From Elusimicrobiota bacterium (GTDB lineage: Bacteria > Elusimicrobiota > Elusimicrobia > Elusimicrobiales > UBA9959): a stretch of DNA of 10,756 nt. The DNA lies in contig DMES01000009.1 of NCBI GenBank assembly GCA_003450815.1, positions 1 through 10,756 on the forward strand. Direction: 5' to 3'. This document shows, piece by piece, positions 5,170 through 10,756 of the stretch. The notes below the pieces were generated by a model, which saw only the letters and a program-made list of their open reading frames with translations, was not told the origin of the DNA and did not search any database. Within the stretch, counting starts at the first letter, position 1, and each line of letters begins with the position of its first letter. The position numbers and the translations under genes are program-made.

Positions 5170-5838
5170 CTATCTAAGCTGCTCAGGATGGTGGCGCACC
5201 ACTTTGGCGTCAACCATGTATATAATATCCTCGGCCATGCTTACGGCGTGGTCGCAAATCCTCTCCAGATGCCTGGCGGCCAGCAGCAGCGGCACGGCCC
5301 TGTCGGCTGTTAAGCCGTCTTTCATCATATAGCCGTATATAAGCTCTTTTTCCACACGGCGCTTCAGCATGTCGGCTTCCGGATCTGAAAGCACCACTTT
5401 TTTGGCGAGTTCTGTGTCACCGTTTATAAAGGAATTTATAACGCCGCCTATCATGCGCTTGGCCGTTTCAGCCAAGCTCGGGATATCCACAAGCGGCTTC
5501 AGCAGCGGCTTGTCGGAAATATCCAGCGCCCGCTGAGCCACATCCACGGCCAAATCGCCGATACGCTCCAATTCCGCGTTCATCTTTATGGCGGTGATGA
5601 TAAAACGCAGGTCTCCCGCCATCGGCTGATGCAAAGCTATCAGGTCCAGACACTTGTCGTCAATGGACAATTCCAGCCTGTCCATTTCAACGTCGGAATC
5701 AATAACTTTTTTAGCCGCGGCCTTGTCCCGGTTTTTGAGAGCGTCCACGGAGTTTATTATGGCTTCCTGCGCCAGCGCGCCCATTTTAAGGATATCGTTC
5801 TTCAACTGCTGAAGTTCCTCGTCAAAATGCCTGTGCAT
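5170..5838 (-). CDS. phoU: Phosphate signalling complex protein PhoU
   Basis: PhoU links the Pst transporter to the phosphate-sensing histidine kinase and represses the Pho response when phosphate is ample; it is a cytosolic all-helical protein. The 222-aa sequence shows two PhoU repeats with their metal-site signatures, ELERIGDLAVDVAQ (89-102) and HLERICDHAVSMAED (190-204), plus the N-terminal F-xx-EL-xx-L start and the ALHQPMAGDLRFI block (68-80). The length is normal. GGGAGGT lies 6 nt before the ATG, and the gene follows pstB after 27 nt, in the usual last place of a pst operon. A short GC palindrome follows but makes a poor terminator. Histidine kinase and response regulator genes are not in the window. 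Confidence 0.95.
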   Translation of the reverse strand: MHRHFDEELQQLKNDILKMGALAQEAIINSVDALKNRDKAAAKKVIDSDVEMDRLELSIDDKCLDLIALHQPMAGDLRFIITAIKMNAELERIGDLAVDVAQRALDISDKPLLKPLVDIPSLAETAKRMIGGVINSFINGDTELAKKVVLSDPEADMLKRRVEKELIYGYMMKDGLTADRAVPLLLAARHLERICDHAVSMAEDIIYMVDAKVVRHHPEQLR

Positions 5839-5865
5839 GATATTACCTCCCGATTTATGGCTGCT

Positions 5866-6735
5866 TTACCCGAACCTTCCCGTAATATAATCTTCCGTGC
5901 GTTTGTCGCGCGGGGCTTTGAATATGCGGTCCGTCCTGCCGGTTTCAATAAGGTCGCCCATCAGAAAAAACGCGGTCTGATCGGAAACGCGCGCGGCCTG
6001 CTGCATGTTATGCGTCACTATCACAATGGTATAATCTTTTTTAAGTTTGAGTATAAGTTCCTCTATCCTGGCGGTGGAAATAGGGTCAAGGCTTGCGCAT
6101 GGCTCGTCAAAAAGGATTACTTCGGGCGAAACGGCAAGACACCTGGCTATGCAAAGGCGCTGCTGCTGGCCACCGGAAAGTCCCAGCGCGCTGTCTTTAA
6201 GACGGTCCTTTATTTCGTCCCAGAGGGCGGCTTTTTTAAGCGAGTCCACCACCTTCTCCTCTATCAGGTTCCTGTCCGTAACGCCGTTGACCTCAGGCCC
6301 ATAAGCGACATTTTCAAAAACGCTCTTGGGGAACGGGTTCGGCTTCTGGAAAACCATACCCACGCGCTTTCGCAGTTCCGCCGCGTCGCAGGCCGGAGAA
6401 AGTATATCCAGCCCGTCGATAAGTATTTCCCCCTCAAAATGGGTGCCGGGCACAAGTTCGTGCATGCGGTTGATCAGCCTTATAAAAGTCGATTTGCCGC
6501 AGCCTGACGGCCCAATGATGGCCGTAACGCGGCGCGGGCTGAAACTTATGCTTATATTGTTCAGCGCGCGTTTTGTGCCGTAATAAAAATTAACGTTGCG
6601 GGCGCTTATCTTGGCCTCCGGGCCGAACACATCCGCCTCGCCCATGGAATTCATATTCACGCCCACAGGGCCTTTCACCAGCGACGGGTGGAAATTCTCC
6701 GTGCCCATCTGTTTTTCGTAATCGATATTATGCAT
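5866..6735 (-). CDS. pstB: Phosphate ABC transporter ATP-binding protein PstB
   Basis: PstB is the ATPase that powers the PstSCA phosphate importer at the cytosolic face of the inner membrane. Walker A GPSGCGKST is at 75-83, the Q-loop at Q130 (MVFQKPNPFPKS, the PstB-specific block), signature LSGGQQQR at 186-193, Walker B VILFDEP at 206-212, and the switch His at H242 (VTHNMQQAARVSD). The N-terminus is about 40 residues longer than typical PstB proteins of about 250 aa. The start chosen has AAAGGA about 9-10 nt upstream and overlaps pstA by 8 nt (ATGCATAA), which supports the long form, but internal ATGs at residues 28 and 31 would give a more usual length. Confidence 0.96.
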   Translation of the reverse strand: MHNIDYEKQMGTENFHPSLVKGPVGVNMNSMGEADVFGPEAKISARNVNFYYGTKRALNNISISFSPRRVTAIIGPSGCGKSTFIRLINRMHELVPGTHFEGEILIDGLDILSPACDAAELRKRVGMVFQKPNPFPKSVFENVAYGPEVNGVTDRNLIEEKVVDSLKKAALWDEIKDRLKDSALGLSGGQQQRLCIARCLAVSPEVILFDEPCASLDPISTARIEELILKLKKDYTIVIVTHNMQQAARVSDQTAFFLMGDLIETGRTDRIFKAPRDKRTEDYITGRFG

Positions 6736-7582
6736 TGTATGTTTTCCTTTGCCTGGCCCTTATGTAAATTGCCAGCATCGACACCGACAACACCAGCATG
6801 AGCAGCAGCAGGCTTGAGCCATACGCAATGCGCGTTTGTTCTTCCGGGTGCGTACCCTCTGTCATCAGGGCGTAAATATGATAGGGAAGCGCCATAACCT
6901 CGGAAAACGGCGAGTGCGGATAGCCTTTAACATAAAAAGCCGCGGCCGTAAAAAGTATGGGCGCGGTTTCGCCGGCCACCCTGCCCACGCTCAGGATAAC
7001 CCCGGTAAGTATGCCCGGCAGCGCCGCCGGCAGCACTACCCTGCGTATTGTTTCCCACTGCGTGGCGCCGAGAGCCAGCGAAGCTTCCCGTATGGACTGC
7101 GGCACCGCCGTCAGCGCCTCCTGCGAGGCGGAGATTATAACCGGCAGCGCAAGTATTCCCAGCGTGAGCGAACCGGACAGTATGGAAACACCGAAGCCCA
7201 GATATTTTACGAAGACCGTCAATCCGAACAGGCCGAACACGACCGAAGGCACCCCGGCCAGGTTATTAATACTGATACGCAGCAGGTTCACTATCCAGCC
7301 TTTCGGCGAATATTCTGTAAGATAAACCGCGCTGGCGACACCGAGCGGCAGCGCGAATAATATAGCGCCCAGCGTAAGATAGAAAGTCCCCACTATCGCC
7401 GGCGCCACGCCGCCGGCCGTCATAGAATCGCGCGGCGCGGCGGTAAGGAATTCCCAGTTTATCACGCCTAAACCCCGCGCGGCTATAAAAAAGATTATCG
7501 TGCCAAGGAAGAATATATTCGCCGCCATACAGGCGCCAAGCACGCCGAACCCCAGCTTTTGAAAAATATCGCGTTTTTTCAT
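6728..7582 (-). CDS. pstA: Phosphate ABC transporter permease PstA
   Basis: PstA is one of the two inner-membrane permease subunits of the PstSCAB phosphate importer. The 284-aa protein has about six hydrophobic segments, and the EAA loop that docks on PstB is clear: QEALTAVPQSIREASLALGA (154-173), then QWETIRRVVLPAALPGI, followed by the conserved GRVAGETAPILFTAA. The periplasmic segment after TM1 with GGVAPAIVGT (57-66) is typical of PstA. The start codon shares one base with the pstC stop (TAATG), so translation is coupled. The end overlaps pstB by 8 nt. Confidence 0.95.
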   Translation of the reverse strand: MKKRDIFQKLGFGVLGACMAANIFFLGTIIFFIAARGLGVINWEFLTAAPRDSMTAGGVAPAIVGTFYLTLGAILFALPLGVASAVYLTEYSPKGWIVNLLRISINNLAGVPSVVFGLFGLTVFVKYLGFGVSILSGSLTLGILALPVIISASQEALTAVPQSIREASLALGATQWETIRRVVLPAALPGILTGVILSVGRVAGETAPILFTAAAFYVKGYPHSPFSEVMALPYHIYALMTEGTHPEEQTRIAYGSSLLLLMLVLSVSMLAIYIRARQRKTYNA

Positions 7583-8466
7583 TATCTTGAAAGCCCCAGC
7601 TTCAGCCTGAACCTGCGGCTTATGAGCTCGGCCGCTATATTGAACACGAAAGTTATAAGGAAAAGTATCAGCGCTATCGCAAAAAGCGCATTATAATGAT
7701 CGCTGCCTACGGACGCCTCACCCATTTCCGCGGCTATTGCGGCGGTCATCGGCCGCACAGGGTCGAATATAGAACTCGGGATGACGGCGGACCCGCCGGC
7801 CACCATCAACACGGTCATCGTTTCGCCTATGGCGCGGCTCATGCCGAGTATTATGGCGGTTGAGATGCCGGAACCGGCAGCGGGAATTATCACTTTCGTA
7901 AGGGTCTGCCAGCGGTCGGCCCCTACGGCAAAAGACGCCTCCCGGAAGGACCTGGGCACATAACTCAGCGCGTCTTCGGCGATGCTCGCCACGGTAGGCG
8001 TGGCCATCACTCCGAGTATAATGCTGGTAGTCAGCGCGCAAAGGCCTATCGGCAGATTGAAAGAATTCTGCAGCATGGGAGCCAGAATAGCCATACCGAA
8101 GAAGCCGTAAACGATGGACGGAACAGAAGCCAATATCTCTATCACCGGCTTAAGCACGGCGCGCTGCCGCGGCCCGGCTAATTCGTGCAGATAAAGCGCG
8201 CTGCCCACGCCGAGCGGCACGCAGATAACCAAAGCCCCAAGCGTCACCAACAGCGAAGCGAGTATCAGCGGCAGTATGCCAAATTCCGCCGGCTCCGCCG
8301 TGGGATACCAGCTTTGCCCCAGCAGAAAATCTTTCGGGCTTACTTTTGTGAATATGGGCAGGGCTTCTTTAAACAGCACCAGGACAATGCCGACAAGGAA
8401 AGCCAGCGAGGCAAAAGCCAGCATCGTGAACAGGTATTTTATTATGCGCTCTTTTTTCTTATTCAT
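7582..8466 (-). CDS. pstC: Phosphate ABC transporter permease PstC
   Basis: PstC pairs with PstA to form the channel of the phosphate importer. About six membrane segments are visible; the block FLLGQSWYPTAEPAEFGILPLI (about 47-68) and the EAA loop EDALSYVPRSFREASFAVGADRWQTLTKVIIPAA are characteristic, followed by GMSRAIGETMTVLMVAGG. I start at ATG 8464-8466 (294 aa), where GGAAG is 7 nt upstream, rather than the TTG directly before it. The gap of about 120 nt to pstS holds a strong hairpin and is the only sizeable break in the pst operon. The C-terminus ends in TAATG shared with pstA. Confidence 0.95.
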   Translation of the reverse strand: MNKKKERIIKYLFTMLAFASLAFLVGIVLVLFKEALPIFTKVSPKDFLLGQSWYPTAEPAEFGILPLILASLLVTLGALVICVPLGVGSALYLHELAGPRQRAVLKPVIEILASVPSIVYGFFGMAILAPMLQNSFNLPIGLCALTTSIILGVMATPTVASIAEDALSYVPRSFREASFAVGADRWQTLTKVIIPAAGSGISTAIILGMSRAIGETMTVLMVAGGSAVIPSSIFDPVRPMTAAIAAEMGEASVGSDHYNALFAIALILFLITFVFNIAAELISRRFRLKLGLSR

Positions 8467-8530
8467 CAATGGTCTTCCGCACTTTCCGGATCTTGATAAT
8501 TAAAGTAGTTATGAAACTGTATTGTAACAA

Positions 8531-8570
8531 CGCGCAAAGGCCGTCGCCCTGGACGGATGGCCTTTGCGCG
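8531..8570. terminator. Hairpin between pstS and pstC, likely attenuator or mRNA 3' stabiliser
   Basis: Perfect 12-bp stem: cgcgcaaaggcc (8531-8542) pairs with ggcctttgcgcg (8559-8570), with a 16-nt loop that can add gtc/gac pairing. On the coding strand it is followed by TTGTTACAAT, not a strong T-run, so full termination is unlikely. Such hairpins between the binding-protein gene and the permease gene are a common way to give more binding protein than membrane parts; that role is inferred here. Confidence 0.65.
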
Positions 8571-8585
8571 CTGCACCGTGGTCGC

Positions 8586-9386
8586 TTATTTAAGACCCAC
8601 AAACCCTTCCTCATTCACTATTTTCTGACCTTCGGCGCTCTTAACGAAGTCTATAAACTTCTTGATCATACCTTCGGGCTTGCCGTTCGTATACATGAAC
8701 AGCGGCCTGGTTATCGGATACTCATTCTTAAGCACGGTATCCTTGGTAGACTCAATTCCTTCCACGGAAACGGCCTTCACGGAAGTACTGACGTAACCCA
8801 GACCGACATAACCTATCGCGCCGGGAGTACGCGACACTATGGAGGCGATCGCCTGATTTGAGGCCTGCATAATCGCGTCGGGGCGAACTTTTTTCTTATC
8901 CAGCACCATTTCGCTGAAGGCCTCGAATGTGCCGCTGGCGCTGTCGCGCGAGATCACGACTATCTTCAGGTCCGGCCCGCCGTACTTCTTCCAGTTGGTG
9001 GCGTGGCTGGTGTATATTTCCTTTATCTGCGCGCGGGTCAGGTTCGTTATGGTATTGGACGGGTGCACTATATGCGTTATGCCATCCATGGCTATTAAGT
9101 GCGCTTTCAGGTCGCGCCCGCGCTTGGCTGCTTTAGCCAGCTCATCCGGCTTTATGGCGCGGGAAGAATCGGCTATATCGCAAGTGCCGTCTATAATGGA
9201 GGCTATGCCCACCCCGGAGCCGCCGCCGCGCACGGAAAGGTCCGCGTCTGGATTGTTCTTCATGAACACTTCCGCCGCCTTCTGCGCTATGGGCAGAACA
9301 GTGGTGGAACCTTGGAGGACTACTTTACCTGCGTAGGACGTGCCGGCCATCCCTAGCGCCATAAGGGTTATTATCAGTTTTTTCAT
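8586..9386 (-). CDS. pstS: Phosphate ABC transporter substrate-binding protein PstS
   Basis: PstS binds phosphate in the periplasm and delivers it to PstCA. From ATG 9384-9386 the protein is 266 aa with a signal peptide MKKLIITLMALGMAGTSYA and likely cleavage before G20. Phosphate-site blocks follow: QGSTTVLP (25-32), RGGGSGVGI (53-61), ADSSRAIK (72-79) and SRDSASGTFEAF (146-157), then the GAIGYVGLGYV block. The frame is open further upstream, but AGGAGA at 9395-9400, 8 nt before this ATG, and the signal peptide settle the start. The gene follows the porin by 22 nt, so both are probably transcribed from the array-controlled promoter near 10700. Confidence 0.96.
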   Translation of the reverse strand: MKKLIITLMALGMAGTSYAGKVVLQGSTTVLPIAQKAAEVFMKNNPDADLSVRGGGSGVGIASIIDGTCDIADSSRAIKPDELAKAAKRGRDLKAHLIAMDGITHIVHPSNTITNLTRAQIKEIYTSHATNWKKYGGPDLKIVVISRDSASGTFEAFSEMVLDKKKVRPDAIMQASNQAIASIVSRTPGAIGYVGLGYVSTSVKAVSVEGIESTKDTVLKNEYPITRPLFMYTNGKPEGMIKKFIDFVKSAEGQKIVNEEGFVGLK

Positions 9387-9394
9387 GTTTTTAT

Positions 9395-9400
9395 TCTCCT
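9395..9400 (-). promoter_or_regulatory. Ribosome binding site deciding the pstS start
   Basis: AGGAGA on the minus strand, 8 nt before ATG 9384-9386. It rules out the in-frame upstream start near 9485, which would lie inside the porin gene. Confidence 0.8.
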
Positions 9401-9408
9401 GTTTTAAT

Positions 9409-10686
9409 TTAGAACTTGAGGTTGATGTCCGCCTGGAACAGCCGCTCGCGCTTGCGCGCTCCGTTGCTGATAGGCCTGGCATCAAACCAGGCCAGGTTGA
9501 CCGCGAAATCCCGCATCAGCCCTACGGATAGCTGCGTCTTCTGTCCTTCCACATTGGTCGAGCCGCCATAGAAATCGGAGTCGGGATAGGTGTCCAGCCA
9601 GGCGTCCTTCTCTAGCCGGCGCAGGCTCCAGCCCAACTGCCACTGCCCCGCGTCCTCTACTTTACGCTGGCCCAGTTTGAAGCCGGCTATCCAGCCCTTG
9701 TTGTCCCTGGAATGTTCAAACGCCTGTATATAATTTCCGTATATCCCTGCGTAGGTTATATTGTAACCGAAGTAGCCCAGCAGCGGCAGGGCCACCGGGT
9801 CAAGGATATTGGCGTTGACCTCCAGCTCCGGGCTGACGGAGTTGTAGCCGTATTTATGCTTGCCGCCTGCGACAGTGTTGGCCGTCTGATATTCCGTGGC
9901 CGAAGGCCTGTTGGCGAATGCGGCGTGGCTCTTCACATGGTTGAACCCGTAAACCGCGGCGCCGGCCTTGAAGTCATAAACGCCGGCGTTGTCGTGCCAG
10001 CTCACACCTGGCTGCGCGAACAGCAGGCCCGGGTCCTGCGGGTCAGCCGCGGCCTCGCCCAGCACGAAGTAGCCGGCGTTGCCGAAAACCTGCCAGTTGT
10101 GGTTCACCGGCGCGGTCAGACGCGCGCTCAGCCCTTCGGGGTTTATATCCGTGTCCCAGAGCATGTCGCTGGTCAGCCATAGCGGATTTTTATTGCGACC
10201 GGCTGTGAAGGCCAGATAGTCGCTGGCGTTGTACTCGGCGAAGACATAGTCTATGTAAAGGTTCTTCTTGGCGAAGTTATCGGTAAACGTCTGGTTGGTG
10301 GAACGCGGGTCTACGCTTGAACCGCTGGCGAAGCCGAAGCCGGTGTAGACCTTCTCGTTGACCTTGGCGTCGACGAAGAAGCGCAGGCGATACCGGGCCC
10401 TGTGCTGGTTATAGACGTTATTCTCGTTGTCGTTGAACTGGTAGCGCAGGCGCACGTCGCCGCGGAACTTCAGCGTCTGCACCCACATCGGCAGCGTGGT
10501 ATTGCGCTGCTGCGATATTTCTTTTTTCACTTCCTCCTGGGTGCCTATCCTTATTTCCTGGGCTTCGCCGGGATCGAGCATGCTTTTTTCCACAAGCCGG
10601 TCAAGCAGCATATCCAGCTCTCCGGCGCGGGCGCGCATGGCCGCCGCAAGCAGCAACAGGGCTAACAGGGTTTTCTTAAGTTTCAT
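9409..10686 (-). CDS. Putative outer-membrane porin leading the pst operon
   Basis: The 425-aa protein has a signal peptide (MKLKKTLLALLLLAAAMRARA, cleavage near residue 21), a short helical stretch with LLDRLVEKSMLDPGEAQEI (27-45), then from FRGDVRLRYQF (74-84) an alternating aromatic/polar pattern typical of a beta-barrel, ending in FQADINLKF with the C-terminal Phe recognised by outer-membrane assembly. It resembles the putative porin family with an N-terminal helix and a barrel of many strands. Its place before pstS, under a Pho-like array, suggests a phosphate-starvation-induced porin, like PhoE or OprP in role but not visibly in sequence. The ATG has no ribosome binding site and lies only 17 nt from the array. 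Substrate selectivity is inference only. Confidence 0.85.
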   Translation of the reverse strand: MKLKKTLLALLLLAAAMRARAGELDMLLDRLVEKSMLDPGEAQEIRIGTQEEVKKEISQQRNTTLPMWVQTLKFRGDVRLRYQFNDNENNVYNQHRARYRLRFFVDAKVNEKVYTGFGFASGSSVDPRSTNQTFTDNFAKKNLYIDYVFAEYNASDYLAFTAGRNKNPLWLTSDMLWDTDINPEGLSARLTAPVNHNWQVFGNAGYFVLGEAAADPQDPGLLFAQPGVSWHDNAGVYDFKAGAAVYGFNHVKSHAAFANRPSATEYQTANTVAGGKHKYGYNSVSPELEVNANILDPVALPLLGYFGYNITYAGIYGNYIQAFEHSRDNKGWIAGFKLGQRKVEDAGQWQLGWSLRRLEKDAWLDTYPDSDFYGGSTNVEGQKTQLSVGLMRDFAVNLAWFDARPISNGARKRERLFQADINLKF

Positions 10687-10703
10687 AACTTAAGTTTAGG
10701 AAA

Positions 10704-10747
10704 ACCGTTTAAAGACGGCTTAAAGACGGTGTAAAATGCGGGTAAAA
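10704..10747 (-). promoter_or_regulatory. Pho-box-like array: four 11-bp direct repeats upstream of porin-pst
   Basis: On the minus strand the units are TTTTACCCGCA, TTTTACACCGT, CTTTAAGCCGT and CTTTAAACGGT, exactly 11 nt each and contiguous. Order, number, orientation and core sequence match the array at 5093-5136. The array ends 17 nt before the porin ATG. The best -10 candidate, TAAACT at 10693-10698, would put the transcription start at about the first base of the ATG. The target genes (phosphate uptake) point to a PhoB-type regulator. Confidence 0.78.
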
Positions 10748-10756
10748 CTATTTAGG

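Noticed and set aside
5629..6507. Long open frame on the plus strand (292 codons) across the phoU-pstB region
   Set aside because: It is antisense to well-supported phoU and pstB, has no family resemblance, and spans two genes and their gap; it reflects codon bias in the real genes.
6836..7360. Plus-strand open frame (174 codons) over pstA
   Set aside because: Very Arg/Gln-rich, no start signal, fully antisense to pstA.
9712..10182. Plus-strand open frame (156 codons) over the porin gene
   Set aside because: Antisense to the porin, no ribosome binding site and no recognisable domain.

Overview
This window comes from a bacterium with an outer membrane. It encodes a beta-barrel porin ending in Phe, a periplasmic PstS and a probable lipoprotein. 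Base composition is moderately GC-rich, and every gene I accept is on the minus strand. The phylum cannot be fixed from this window. An uncultivated diderm lineage such as Elusimicrobiota is only a guess.

Right part (about 3422-10756): a phosphate-uptake block. Read in the direction of transcription it is porin, pstS, pstC, pstA, pstB, phoU, then DUF47 (PhoU-like) and pit. The genes are tightly packed (porin-pstS gap 22 nt, pstC/pstA sharing one base in TAATG, pstA/pstB and DUF47/pit overlapping by 8 nt). The one larger gap, between pstS and pstC, holds a strong hairpin that could keep PstS expression above that of the membrane parts. Two nearly identical regulatory arrays, each four 11-bp direct repeats in the order TTTTAC, TTTTAC, CTTTAA, CTTTA, lie upstream of the porin (10704-10747) and of DUF47-pit (5093-5136). 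Their period and their targets make them the likely PhoB-type operators (Pho boxes) of this organism, although phoB/phoR are not in the window.

Left part (1-3311): a run of small genes. In transcription order these are a HicA-like orphan toxin, a putative lipoprotein, a 2-phosphosulfolactate phosphatase-family protein (ComB-like), queC and queE (two consecutive steps to the 7-deazaguanine precursor preQ0), and a partial Cys-motif hypothetical protein cut by the window edge.

The left part also carries short repeats lying on gene ends. Two copies of a composite element, made of tandem CYTGTGA heptamers followed by a 27-nt palindrome, lie in the que genes. One is read in frame inside queE directly after the radical-SAM Cys motif; the other forms the C-terminus of queC. 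The two palindromes differ at four base pairs by paired compensatory changes. A CCCTATA heptamer tract covers the comB stop codon, and a long imperfect inverted repeat starts at the queE stop codon. I saw no such repeats in the phosphate block. The repeat elements and the Pho-like arrays are the parts most worth following up. No tRNA, rRNA, CRISPR array or transposase gene was seen.
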